Notes: generated by a model not told the origin, from the letters alone. Shown: positions 27,368 to 40,035, counted from the stretch's first letter. The stretch: 64,000 bases of DNA from Amaranthus tricolor (GCF_026212465.1 NC_080058.1:21761161-21825160); one strand, 5' to 3'. Made by a program: numbers and translations.

Positions 27368-30125
27368 GCGTTTTTTTTTTCAGTGCTACCGTACTTTCAC
27401 GCAAAAAGTGGTTGAAACTTTTTTTATTTGCCACGAAAACTTGGCATAGAACACTATTTGGTATAAATTATTTTTTTGAAATAGTTAGAATTAACAATAG
27501 TCATAAGCTATAAAGTAGGTATTAAGTTGCGTTTTTTAAATTTTTTTCTGTGTTTTAGGCACTTTCTCGCAAAAAGTTGTTGAAACTTGGTTTGTTTGCA
27601 AGGAAACATGGAACACAACACTATTTGGTATATGTTATTGTATTGAAATGGTTAGAATTGTAAACAATAGTCATAGGCTTGAAATTACGTGCTAAGTTGC
27701 GTTTTTTAGGTTTTTCTAAGCGTTTTGGGCACTTGCTCGACAAAAGCGGTTGAAACTTTCTTTATTTGCAACGAAACTTGGCGCACAATAATAATTGGTA
27801 AATGTTATTGTGTTGAAATCGTTAGAATCGAAATCAACTGTCAAATGCTTGAAATTACGTGCTAAGTTGCGTTTTTGAGGTTTTTTAAAGCGTTTTCCCC
27901 ACATTCTTGCAAAAAGTAGTTGAAACTTGGTTTGTTTGCAACGAAACTTGGCGCACTACACTATTTGTTATATTGTATTAGGTTTAAATGGTTAGAATAA
28001 AAAAACAATAGTCATATGCTTGAAATTACGTGCTAAGCTGTGTTTTTGAAATTTTTTTAAAACGTTTTTGGCACTTTCCAGCATAAAGTGGTTCAAACAT
28101 GGTTTGTTTACCACGAACCTTGGCACACAACACTATTTGTATAAATATTTTGAATTGTTTTGAAATAGTTAGAATTAAAACAATAGTCATACGCTTGAAA
28201 ATACGTGCTAAGTTGCGTTTTTGAGGTTTTTTTAAACGTTTTTGGCACTTTCTAGCATAAAGTGGTACAAACATGGTTTGTTTGCCTCGAAACTTTGCAC
28301 ACAAAATTCTTTGGTATAAATTATTGTTTTGAAATAGTTAGAAATAACAACAATAGTCATAGGCTTGAAATTAGATGCTAAGTGGCGTTTTTTAGATTTT
28401 TTTTTTTCTGTGTTTTAGGCACTTTCTCGCAAAAAGTGGTTTAAACTTTGATTATTTGCCATGAAACTTGGCACATAACACTATTTGGTATAAATTATTG
28501 TTTTGAAATAGTTATAATTAAAAACATCATTCATAATCTTGAAATTAGGTGCTAAGTTGCGTTTTTTAGATTTTTTTTTTCTGCGTTTTAGGCACTTTCT
28601 CGCAAAAAGTGGTTGAAACTTGGTTTGTTTGCCAGGAAACGTGGAACACAACACTATTTGGTATATGTTATTGTTTGGAAATGGTTAGAATTGTAAACAA
28701 TAGTCATATTCTTGAAATTACGTGCTAAGTTGCGTTTTTTAGGTTTTCTTAAGCGTTTTGGGAACTTTCGCGACAAAAGCGGTTGAAACATTCTTTGTTT
28801 GCAACGAAACTGGGCACACAATACTAATTGGTATATGTTATTGTGTTGAAATCGTTAGAATCAAAATCAACTGTCAAATGCTTGAAATTACGTGCTAAGT
28901 TGCGTTTTTGGGGTTTTTAAAGCGTTTTCGGCACATTCTTGCAAAAAAAAGTTTAAACTTGGTTTGTTTGCAACGAAACATGGCACACTACACTATTTGC
29001 TATATTGTATTGGGTTGAAATGGTGGGAACAAAAAACAATAGTCATATACTTGAAACTACGAGCTAAGTTGTGTTTTGGAAATTTTTTTTAAACGTTTTT
29101 TGCACTATCTAGCATAAAGTGGTTCAAACATGGTTTGTTTGCTACGAAACTTGGCACACAACACTATTTTGTATAAAATTATTGTTTTGAAATAATTAGA
29201 ATTAAAAAACAATAGTCATAGGCTTGAAATTTGATGCTAAGTTGCGTTTTTTAGATTATTTTTCGGCGTTTTGGGCACTTTCTCGCTAAAAATAGTTGAA
29301 ACATGGTTTGTTTGCCAGGAAACGTGGAACACAACATTATTTGGTATATGTTATTGTGTTGAAATGGTTAGAATTGTAAACAATAGTCATATGCTTGAAA
29401 TTACGTGCTAAGTTGCGTTTTTTAGGTTTTTCTAAGCGTATTGGGCACTTTCTCGACAAAAGCGGCTGAAACTTTCTTTATTTGCAACGAAACATGGCAC
29501 ACAATACTAATTGGTATAAGTTATTGTGTTGAAATCGTTAGAATCGTAATCAATAGTCACGTTTTTGAAATTACGTGCTAAGTTGCGTTTGTGAGGTTTT
29601 TAAAAGCGTTTTCGGCAAATTCTTGCAAAAAGTAGTAGAAACTTGGTTTGTTTGCAACGAAACTTGGCACACTACACTATTTGCTATATTGTATTGTGTT
29701 GAAATGGTTAGAATCAAAAACAATAGTCATATGCTTGAAATTACGTGCTAAGTTGTGTTTTTGAAATTTTTTTAAAACGTTTTTGGCACTTTCTAGCATA
29801 AAGTGGTTCAAACATGGTTTGTTTGCCACAAAACTTGGTACACAACACTATTTTTTATAAATTATTGTTTTGAAATAGATAGAATTAAAAAAAAATTGTC
29901 ATACGCTTAAAATTAGATGCTAAGTTGCGTTTTTTAGATTTTTTTTTCTGCGGTTTGGGCACTTTCTCGCAAAAATTGTTTGAAACTTGGTTTGGTTTGT
30001 TTGCCAAGAAACGTGGAACACAACACTATTTGGTATATGTTATTGTATTGAAATGGTTAGAATTGTAAACTATAGTGATATGCTTCAAATTACGTGCTCA
30101 GTTGTGTTTTTGAGGTTTTTTTTAA
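27368..30125 (+). repeat. 16-mer satellite HOR, copy 4
   Basis: About 2758 bp, same monomer order. From here on three diagnostic variants appear together: GATTATTTTTCGGCG (about 29250), GGCAAATTCTTGC (about 29614) and a five-base GGTTT duplication (about 29990). These mark the later copies as a related group. Confidence 0.85.
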
Positions 30126-32882
30126 GCGTTTTTTTTTTCAGTGCTACCGTACTTTCACGCAAAAAGTGGTTGAAACTTTTTTTATTTGCCACGAAACTTG
30201 GCATAGAACACTATTTGGTATAAATTATTGTTTTGAAATAGTTAGAATTAAAAACAATAGTCATAAGCTATAAAGTAGGTATTAAGTTGCGTTTTTTAGA
30301 TTTTTTTTCTGTGTTTTAGGCACTTTCTCGCAAAAAGTTGTTGAAACTTGGTTTGTTTGCAAGGAAACATGGAACACAACACTATTTGGTATATGTTATT
30401 GTATTGAAATGGTTAGAATTGTAAACAATAGTCATAGGCTTGAAATTACGTGCTAAGTTGCGTTTTTTAGGTTTTTCTAAGCGTTTTGGGCACTTGCTCG
30501 ACAAAAGCGGTTGAAACTTTCTTTATTTGCAACGAAACATGGCACACAATAATAATTGGTAAATGTTATTGTGTTGAAGTCGTTAGAATCGAAATCAACT
30601 GTCAAATGCTTGAAATAACGTGCTAAGTTGCGTTTTTGAGGTTTTTTAAAGCGTTTTCCCCACATTCTTGCAAAAAGTAGTTGAAACTTGGTTTGTTTGC
30701 AACGAAAACTTGGCGCACTACACTATTTGTTATATTGTATTAGGTTTAAATGGTTAGAATAAAAAACAATAGTCATATGCTTGAAATTACGTGCTAAGCT
30801 GTGTTTTTGAAATTTTTTTAAAACGTTTTTGGCACTTTCCAGCATAAAGTGGTTCAAACATGGTTTGTTTACCACGAACCTTGGCACACAACACTATTTT
30901 GTATAAATTATTGTTTTGAAATAGTTAGAATTAAAAACAATAGTCATACGCTTGAAAATACGTGCTAAGTTGCGTTTTTGAGGTTTTTTTAAACGTTTTT
31001 GGCACTTTCTAGCATAAAGTGGTACAAAGATGGTTTGTTTGCCTCGAAACTTTGCACACAAAATTATTTGGTATAAATTATTGTTTTGAAATAGTTAGAA
31101 ATAACAAACAATAGTCATAGGCTTGAAATTAGATGCTAAGTGGCGTTTTTTAGATTTTTTTTTTTCTGTGTTTTAGGCACTTTCTCGCAAAAAGTAGTTG
31201 AAACTTTGATTATTTGCCATGAAACTTGGCACATAACACTATTTGGTATAAATTATTGTTTTGAAATAGTTATAATTAAAAACATCATTCATAATCTTGA
31301 AATTAGGTGCTAAGTTGCGTTTTTTAGATTTTTTTTTTCTGCGTTTTAGGCACTTTCTCGCAAAAAGTGGTTGAAACTTGGTTTGTTTGCCAGGAAACGT
31401 GGAACACAACACTATTTGGTATATGTTATTGTTTGGAAATGGTTAGAATTGTAAAACAATAGTCATATTCTTGAAATTACGTGCTAAGTTGCGTTTTTTA
31501 GGTTTTCTTAAGCGTTTTGGGAACTTTCGCGACAAAAGCGGTTGAAACATTCTTTGTTTGCAACGAAACTGGGCACACAATACTAATTGGTATATGTTAT
31601 TGTGTTGAAATCGTTAGAATCAAAATCAACTGTCAAATGCTTGAAATTACGTGCTAAGTTGCGTTTTTGGGGTTTTTAAAGCGTTTTCGGCACATTCTTG
31701 CAAAAAAAAGTTTTAACTTGGTTTGTTTGCAACGAAACATGGCACACTACACTATTTGCTATATTGTATTGGGTTGAAATGGTGGGAACAAAAAACAATA
31801 GTCATATACTTGAAACTACGAGCTAAGTTGTGTTTTGGAAATTTTTTTTAAACGTTTTTTGCACTATCTAGCATAAAGTGGTTCAAACATGGTTTGTTTG
31901 CTACGAAACTTGGCACACAACACTATTTTGTATAAATTATTGTTTTGAAATAATTAGAATTAAAAACAATAGTCATAGGCTTGAAATTTGATGCTAAGTT
32001 GCGTTTTTTAGATTATTTTTCGGCGTTTTGGGCACTTTCTCGCTAAAAATAGTTGAAACATGGTTTGTTTGCCAGGAAACGTGGAACACAACATTATTTG
32101 GTATATGTTATTGTGTTGAAATGGTTAGAATTGTAAACAATAGTCATATGCTTGAAATTACGTGCTAAGTTGCGTTTTTTAGGTTTTTCTAAGCGTATTG
32201 GGCACTTTCTCGACAAAAGCGGCTGAAACTTTCTTTATTTGCAACGAAACATGGCACACAATACTAATTGGTATAAGTTATTGTGTTGAAATCGTTAGAA
32301 TCGTAATCAATAGTCACGTTTTTGAAATTACGTGCTAAGTTGCGTTTGTGAGGTTTTTAAAAGCGTTTTCGGCAAATTCTTGCAAAAAGTAGTAGAAACT
32401 TGGTTTGTTTGCAACGAAACTTGGCACACTACACTATTTGCTATATTGTATTGTGTTGAAATGGTTAGAATCAAAAACAATAGTCATATGCTTGAAATTA
32501 CGTGCTAAGTTGTGTTTTTGAAATTTTTTTAAAACGTTTTTGGCACTTTCTAGCATAAAGTGGTTCAAAACATGGTTTGTTTGCCACAAAACTTGGTACA
32601 CAACACTATTTTTTATAAATTATTGTTTTGAAATAGATAGAATTAAAAAAAAATTGTCATACGCTTAAAATTAGATGCTAAGTTGCGTTTTTTAGATTTT
32701 TTTTTCTGCGGTTTGGGCACTTTCTCGCAAAAATTGTTTGAAACTTGGTTTGGTTTGTTTGCCAAGAAACGTGGAACACAACACTATTTGGTATATGTTA
32801 TTGTATTGAAATGGTTAGAATTGTAAACTATAGTGATATGCTTCAAATTACGTGCTCAGTTGTGTTTTTGAGGTTTTTTTAA
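30126..32882 (+). repeat. 16-mer satellite HOR, copy 5
   Basis: About 2757 bp. I counted its monomers individually: E then A 30284, B 30452, C 30622, D 30793, C' 30964, A' 31133, A 31308, B 31482, C 31651, D 31821, A 31992, B 32163, C 32334, D 32504, A 32674, then the next E. Confidence 0.88.
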
Positions 32883-35650
32883 GCGTTTTTTTTTTCAGTG
32901 CTACCGTACTTTCACGCAAAAAGTGGTTGAAACTTTTTTTTATTTGCCACGAAACTTGGCATAGAACACTATTTGGTATAAATTATTGTTTTGAAATAGT
33001 TAGAATTAAAAACAATAGTCATAAGCTATAAAGTAGGTATTAAGTTGCGTTTTTTAGATTTTTTTCTGTGTTTTAGGCACTTTCCTCGCAAAAAGTTGTT
33101 GAAACTTGGTTTGTTTGCAAGGAAACATGGAACACAACACTATTTGGTATATGTTATTGTATTGAAATGGTTAGAATTGTAAACAATAGTCATAGGCTTG
33201 AAATTACGTGCTAAGTTGCGTTTTTTTAGGTTTTTCTAAGCGTTTTGGGCACTTGCTCGACAAAAGCGGTTGAAACTTTCTTTATTTGCAACGAAACATG
33301 GCACACAATAATAATTGGTAAATGTTATTGTGTTGAAGTCGTTAGAATCGAAATCAACTGTCAAATGCTTGAAATAACGTGCTAAGTTGCGTTTTTGAGG
33401 TTTTTTAAAGCGTTTTCCCCCACATTCTTGCAAAAAGTAGTTGAAACTTGGTTTGTTTGCAACGAAACTTGGCGCACTACACTATTTGTTATATTGTATT
33501 AGGTTTAAATGGTTAGAATAAAAAACAATAGTCATATGCTTGAAATTACGTGCTAAGCTGTGTTTTTGAAATTTTTTTAAAACGTTTTTGGCACTTTCCA
33601 GCATAAAGTGGTTCAAACATGGTTTGTTTACCACGAACCTTGGCACACAACACTATTTTGTATAAATTATTGTTTTGAAATAGTTAGAATTAAAAACAAT
33701 AGTCATACGCTTGAAAATACGTGCTAAGTTGCGTTTTTGAGGTTTTTTTTAAACGTTTTTGGCACTTTCTAGCATAAAGTGGTACAAAGATGGTTTGTTT
33801 GCGTCGAAACTTTGCACACAAAATTATTTGGTATAAATTATTGTTTTGAAATAGTTAGAAATAACAACAATAGTCATAGGCTTGAAATTAGATGCTAAGT
33901 TGCGTTTTTTAGATTTTTTTTTTCTGTATTTTAGGCACTTTCTCGCAAAAAGTAGTTGAAACTTTGATTATTTGCCATGAAACTTGGCACATAACACTAT
34001 TTGGTATAAATTATTGTTTTGAAATAGTTATAATTAAAAACATCATTCATAATCTTGAAATTAGGTGCTAAGTTGCGTTTTTTAGATTTTTTTTTCTGCG
34101 TTTTAGGCACTTTCTCGCAAAAAGTGGTTGAAACTTGGTTTGTTTGCCAGGAAACGTGGAACACAACACTATTTGGTATATGTTATTGTTTGGAAATGGT
34201 TAGAATTGTAAACAATAGTCATATTCTTGAAATTACGTGCTAAGTTGCGTTTTTTAGGTTTTCTTAAGCGTTTTGGGAACTTTCGCGACAAAAGCGGTTG
34301 AAACATTCTTTGTTTGCAACGAAACTGGGCACACAATACTAATTGGTATATGTTATTGTGTTGAAATCGTTAGAATCAAAATCAACTGTCAAATGCTTGA
34401 AATTACGTGCTAAGTTGCGTTTTTGGGGTTTTTAAAGCGTTTTCGGCACATTCTTGCAAAAAAAAAGTTTTAACTTGGTTTGTTTGCAACGAAACATGGC
34501 ACACTACACTATTTGCTATATTGTATTGGGTTGAAATGGTGGGAACAAAAAACAATAGTCATATACTTGAAACTACGAGCTAAGTTGTGTTTTGGAAATT
34601 TTTTTTAAACGTTTTTTTGCACTATCTAGCATAAAGTGGTTCAAACATGGTTTGTTTGCTACGAAACTTGGCACACAACACTATTTTGTATAAATTATTG
34701 TTTTGAAATAATTAGAATTAAAAACAATAGTCATAGGCTTGAAATTTGATGCTAAGTTGCGTTTTTTTAGATTATTTTTCGGCGTTTTGGGCACTTTCTC
34801 GCTAAAAATAGTTGAAAACATGGTTTGTTTGCCAGGAAACGTGGAACACAACATTATTTGGTATATGTTATTGTGTTGAAATGGTTAGAATTGTAAACAA
34901 TAGTCATATGCTTGAAATTACGTGCTAAGTTGCGTTTTTTAGGTTTTTCTAAGCGTATTGGGCACTTTCTCTCGACAAAAGCGGCTGAAACTTTCTTTAT
35001 TTGCAACGAAACATGGCACACAATACTAATTGGTATAAGTTATTGTGTTGAAATCGTTAGAATCGTAATCAATAGTCACGTTTTTGAAATTACGTGCTAA
35101 GTTGCGTTTGTGAGGTTTTTAAAAGCGTTTTCGGCAAATTCTTGCAAAAAGTAGTAGAAACTTGGTTTGTTTGCAACGAAACTTGGCACACTACACTATT
35201 TGCTATATTGTATTGTGTTGAAATGGTTAGAATCAAAAACAATAGTCATATGCTTGAAATTACGTGCTAAGTTGTGTTTTTGAAATTTTTTTAAAACGTT
35301 TTTTGGCACTTTCTAGCATAAAGTGGTTCAAACATGGTTTGTTTGCCACAAAACTTGGTACAACAACACTATTTTTTATAAATTATTGTTTTGAAATAGA
35401 TAGAATTAAAAAAAATTGTCATACGCTTAAAATTAGATGCTAAGTTGCGTTTTTTTAGATTTTTTTTCTGCGCGTTTGGGCACTTTCCTCGCAAAAATTG
35501 TTTGAAACTTGGTTTGGTTTGTTTGCCAAGAAACGTGGAACACAACACTATTTGGTATATGTTATTGTATTGAAATGGTTAGAATTGTAAACTATAGTGA
35601 TATGCTTCAAATTACGTGCTCAGTTGTGTTTTTGAGGTTTTTTTTAAGCG
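32883..35650 (+). repeat. 16-mer satellite HOR, copy 6, ending at gap
   Basis: About 2765 bp; nearly identical to copy 5. It ends exactly at the AAGCG that precedes the T-run of the next E monomer, where the N gap starts. Several one- or two-base indels absent from other copies lie here (TTTCTCTCGAC near 34970, GTACAACAACAC near 35360, TTTCCTCGC near 35487). Confidence 0.85.
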
Positions 35651-35750
35651 NNNNNNNNNNNNNNNNNNNNNNNNNNNNNNNNNNNNNNNNNNNNNNNNNN
35701 NNNNNNNNNNNNNNNNNNNNNNNNNNNNNNNNNNNNNNNNNNNNNNNNNN
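35651..35750. other. Assembly gap (100 N)
   Basis: Exactly 100 N, a conventional placeholder for a gap of unknown size. The left side is family 1 satellite on +; the right side begins inside the spacer of the family 2 composite repeat on -. Confidence 0.99.
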
Positions 35751-36080
35751 CAACCTACCCGCTGACCAGCCTACTTTTCCGCGTGGTTTGAGCCTTAACT
35801 AAGGAGACCTAGACCCAAGAAACCATGGAAACGTGATCTCCATACATGGACCAAGCCATCACAGCCCAAGAACTATGATTGTGGTGCACACAGCTCACTA
35901 GCATACGCGCGCAAGCTGGGCTGGTCACTGATTAGTGCCCAAGTGTTTTGGTTTTTAACTTCGGTTTTTAGAGGCATATTTTATAGCACGTGATTTTTTA
36001 AGCCGTTAGCTAGCTATAAAATTATATATAGAGGTTTTCTCTCATGTATAAAGATTTAGTTTTGTGATTAATAAGAATTT
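35751..36080 (-). repeat. Composite spacer 1 (truncated by gap)
   Basis: Starts at CAACCTACCCGCTGACCAGC and runs to AATAAGAATTTTCACTT. It carries GAAACCATGGAAACGTGATC, the CACGTG hexamer (35987-35992) and ATTATATATAGAGG (from 36021). Its 5' part is missing into the N gap. Identity is not recognised; no coding capacity is evident. Confidence 0.85.
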
Positions 36081-37263
36081 TCACTTTATGCATAACAGTG
36101 CCAAAAATATTTAAAAACCCATAAAATCGTAACTTAATACGTAATTTCTAGCATATGACTATTATTTTTTAATTCTAACCACTTAAAAACAATAGTATGT
36201 ACCAAAGAGTGTTGTATTCCAAATTTAGTGCAAAACAAACCAAGTTTGAGCTACTTTATGCGCAAAAGTGCCAAAAACGCTTAAAAACGCATAAAATCGC
36301 AACTTAACACGTAATTTCTAGCATATGACTATTATTTCAGATTCTAACCACTTCAACACAAAAATATATACCGAATAGTGTTGTGTGCCAAGTTTCGTGC
36401 AAAACAAACGAAGTTTGAGTTTCTTTATGCGCAAATGTGGCAAAAACGCTTAAAAACCCATAAAATCGCAACTAAACACCTATTTTCTAGCATATGACTA
36501 TAATTTTCAATTTTAACCACTTCCACACAATAATATATACCAAAGAGTGTTGTGTGCCAAGTTTCGTGCAAAACAAACCAAGTTTGAGCTACTTTATGCG
36601 CAAAAGTGGCAAAAACGCTTAAAAACCCATAAAATGGCAACTTAACACGTTATATCTAGCATATGACTATGATTTTCAATTCTAACAACTTCAACACAAT
36701 AATATATACCAAAGAGTGTTGCGTGCCAAGTTTCGTGCAAAACAAATGAAGTTTTAGCTACTTTATGCGCAAAATGGCAAAAACACTGAAAAACCCATAA
36801 AATCGTAACATAACACGTAATTTCTAGCATATGACTATGATTTTCAATTCTAACCATTTCAAGATAATAATATAAACCAAAGAGTGTTGTGCGCCATTTT
36901 TCGTGCAAAGCAAACCATGTTTGAGCTACTTTATGCGCAAAAGTGGCAAAAACGCTTAAAAACACATAAAATGGCAACTTAACACGTTATTCCTAGCATA
37001 TGACTATGATTTTCAATTCTAAAAACTTCAACACAATAATATATACCAAAGAGTGTTGTGTGCCAAGTTTCGTGCAAAACAAATGAAGTTTGAGCTACTT
37101 TATGCACAAAATGGCAAAAACACTTAAAAACCCATAAAGTCGTAACATAACACGTAATTTCTAGCATATGACTATGATTTTCAATTCTAACCACTTCAAG
37201 ATAATAATATATACCAAGTAGTGTTGTGTGCCAAGTTTCGTGCAAAACAAACCAAGTTTGAGC
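36081..37263 (-). repeat. Family 2 satellite block, 7 monomers
   Basis: Seven monomers, counted by the AACTTAACACG landmark (about 36131, 36301, 36470, 36639, 36806, 36976, 37144). Nearly the same sequence recurs 1560 bp to the right. Confidence 0.88.
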
Positions 37264-37640
37264 ACAAAATAACACACCAAGAAACAACAAAGAAGGCTAA
37301 ACAAGACAGCAACCTACCCGCTGACCAGCCTACCTTTCCGCGTGGTTTGAGCCTTAACTAAGGAGACCTAGACCCAAGAAACCATGGAAACGTGATCTCC
37401 ATACATGGACCAAGCCATCACAGCCCAAGAACTATGATTGTGGTGCACACAGCTCACTAGCATACCGCGCGCAAGCTAGGCTGGTCACTGATTAGTGGCC
37501 AAGTGTTTTGGTTTTTAATTTCGTTTTTTAGAGGCATATTTTATAGCACGTGATTTTTAAAGCCGTTAGCTAGCTATAAAATTATATATAGAGGTTTTCT
37601 CTCATGTATAAGGATTTAGTTTTGTGATTAATAAGAATTT
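37264..37640 (-). repeat. Composite spacer 2
   Basis: Full-length spacer, about 377 bp, starting at ACAAAATAACACACCAAG after the satellite motif CCAAGTTTGAG and ending at AATAAGAATTTTCAC. Almost identical to the visible part of spacer 1. Confidence 0.88.
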
Positions 37641-38824
37641 TCACTTTATGCATAAAAGTGCCAAAAATATTTAAAAACCCATAAAATCGTAACTTAATAC
37701 GTAATTTCTAGCATATGACTATTATTTTTTAATTCTAACCACTTCAAAACAATATTATGTAGCAAAGAGTGTTGTATTCCAAATTTGGTGCAAAACAAAC
37801 CAAGTTTGAGCTACTTTATGCGCAAAAGTGCCAAAAACGCTTAAAAACGCATAAAATCGCAACTTAACACGTAATTTCTAACATATGACTATTATTTCAG
37901 ATTCTAACCACTTCAACACAAAAATATATACCGAATAGTGTTGTGTGCCAAGTTCCGTGCAAAACAAACGAAGTTTGAGTTTCTTTATGCGCAAATGTGG
38001 CAAAAACGCTTAAAAACCCATAAAATCGCAACTAAACACCTATTTTCTAGCATATGACTATAATTTTCAATTTTAACCACTTCCACACAATAATATATAC
38101 CAAAGAGTGTTGTGTGCCAAGTTTCGTGCAAAACAAACCAAGTTTGAGCTACTTTATGCGCAAAAGTGGCAAAAACGCTTAAAAACCCATAAAATGGCAA
38201 CTTAACACGTTATTTCTAGCATATGACTATGATTTTCAATTCTAACAACTTCAACACAATAATATATACCAAAGAGTGTTGCGTGCCAAGTTTCGTGCAA
38301 AACAAATGAAGTTTTAGCTACTTTATGCACAAAATGGCAAAAACACTGAAAAAACCCATAAAATCGTAACATAACACGTAATTTCTAGCATATGACTATG
38401 ATTTTCAATTCTAACCATTTCAAGATAATAATATATACCAAAGAGTGTTGTGCGCCATGTTTCGTGCAAAGCAAACCATGTTTGAGCTACTTTATGCGCA
38501 AAAGTGGCAAAAACGCTTAAAAACCCATAAAATGGCAACTTAACACGTTATTTCTAGCATATGACTATGATTTTCAATTCTAAAAACTTCAACACAATAA
38601 TATATACCAAAGAGTGTTGTGTGCCAAGTTTCGTGCAAAACAAATGAAGTTAGAGCTACTTTATGCGCAAAATGGCAAAAACACTTAAAAACCCATAAAG
38701 TCGTAACATAACACGTAATTTCCAGCATATGACTATGATTTTCAATTCTAACCACTTCAAGATAATAATATATACAAAATAGTGTTGTGTGCCAAGTTTT
38801 GTGCAAAACAAACCAAGTTTGAGC
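37641..38824 (-). repeat. Family 2 satellite block, 7 monomers
   Basis: Seven monomers (AACTTAACACG landmarks about 37691, 37861, 38030, 38199, 38368, 38538, 38706), nearly identical to 36081-37263. Confidence 0.88.
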
Positions 38825-39200
38825 TTACAATAACAAACCAAGAAACAACGAAGAGAGCAGAACAAGACAACAGCCTACTCGCTGACCAGCCTACATTTCC
38901 ACGTGGTTTGAGCCTTAACCAAGGAGACCTAGACCCAAGAAACCATGGAAACGTGATCTCCATACATGGACCTAGCCATCAAAACCCAATAACCATGATT
39001 GTGGTGCACACAGCTCACTAGCATACGCGCGCAAGCTGGACTGGTCACTGATTAGTGCCCTAGTGTTCTGGTTTTTAATTTCGATTTTTAGAGGCTTATT
39101 GTATAGCACGTGATTTTTAAAGCCATTAGCTAGCTAGCAAATTATATATAGAGGTTGTCTCTCATGTTTATGGATTTTGTTTTGTGATTAATAAGAATTC
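38825..39200 (-). repeat. Composite spacer 3
   Basis: Full-length spacer beginning TTACAATAACAAACC and ending AATAAGAATTCTCAC. It retains CACGTG and the TATATATAGAGG element. Confidence 0.87.
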
Positions 39201-40035
39201 TCACTTTATGCGTAAAAGAGCCAAAAATATTTAAAAACCCATAAAATCGTAACTTAACACGTAATTTCTAGCATATGACTATTATTTCAATTCTAACCAC
39301 TTCAAAACAATAGTATGTACCAAAGAGTTTTGTTTGCCAAGTTTCGTGCAAAACAAACCAAGTTTGAGCTACTTTATGCGCAAAAGTGCCAAAAACGCTT
39401 AAAAACGCATAAAATCGCAACTTAACACGTAATTTCTAGCATATGACTATTATTTCAGATTCTAACCACTTCAACGCAAAAACATATACCGAATATGCCA
39501 AGTTTCGTGCAAAACAAACGAAGTTTGAGATTCTTTATGCGCAAATGTGGCAAAAACGCTTAAAAACCCATAAAATCGCAAATAAACACCTATTTTCTAG
39601 CATATGACTATGATTTTAAATTTTAACCACTTCCACACAATAATATATACCAAAGAGTGTTGTGTGCCAAGTTTCGTGCAAAACAAACCAAGTTTGAGCT
39701 ACTTTATGCGCAAAAGTGGCAAAAACGCTTAAAACCCCATAAAATGGCAACTTAACACGTAATTTCTATCATATGACTATGATTTTCAATTCTAACCACT
39801 TCAACACAATAATATTTACCAAAGAGTGTTGCGTGCCAAGTTTCGTGCAAGACAAACGAAGTTTGAACTACTTTATGCGCAAAATGGCAAAAACACTTAA
39901 AAACCCACAAAATCGTAACTTAACACGTAATTTCTAGCATATGACTATGATTTTCAATTCTAACCACTTCAAGATAATAATATATACCAAATAGTGTTGT
40001 GTGCCAAGTTTCGTGCAAAACAAACCAAGTTTGAG
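39201..40035 (-). repeat. Family 2 satellite block, 5 monomers
   Basis: Five monomers. One of them (about 39490) lacks the GTGTTGTGTG segment, i.e. a ten-base internal deletion (CCGAATATGCCAAG). Confidence 0.86.

Larger units (their letters stand above)
1..35650 (+). repeat. Satellite family 1 array, + orientation
   Basis: Continuous head-to-tail tandem repeat with a monomer of about 168-172 bp, roughly 200 copies. Every monomer carries the same landmarks in order: GCTAAGTTGCG, a T-rich tail, GGCACTTTCTCGC, AAAAGTGGTTGAAAC, TTGGTTTGTTTGCC, CACAACACTATTTGG, TTATTGTGTTGAAATGG and AGTCATATGCTTGAAATT. Monomers fall into recognisable types by the stretch after GCTAAGTTGCG: type A (AGATTTTTTTCTGCG), B (AGGTTTTTCTAAGCG), C (GAGGTTTTTTAAAGCG), D (GAAATTTTTTTAAAACG) and a longer type E (extra T-run followed by CAGTGCTA). 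Short open frames appear in it by chance because few stops occur per monomer; they are not genes. This is directly visible; the heterochromatic role is inferred. Confidence 0.97.

Noticed and set aside
1..35650. Possible CRISPR array
   Set aside because: Repeats are ~171 bp head-to-tail with no unique spacers; this is eukaryotic satellite DNA.
36642..37290. Open frames of 103-111 codons on - in family 2 satellite
   Set aside because: The monomer is 168 bp (56 codons), so any open frame continues into the next monomer; it is open only where TTAAGTT has become TTATGTT. A period effect, not a gene.
38782..39021. A 79-codon open frame repeated in composite spacers (also 39994-40233 and 44192-44431)
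   Set aside because: It starts in satellite and runs into the spacer, is interrupted in other spacer copies, and shows no domain; similarity between copies is explained by repeat duplication.
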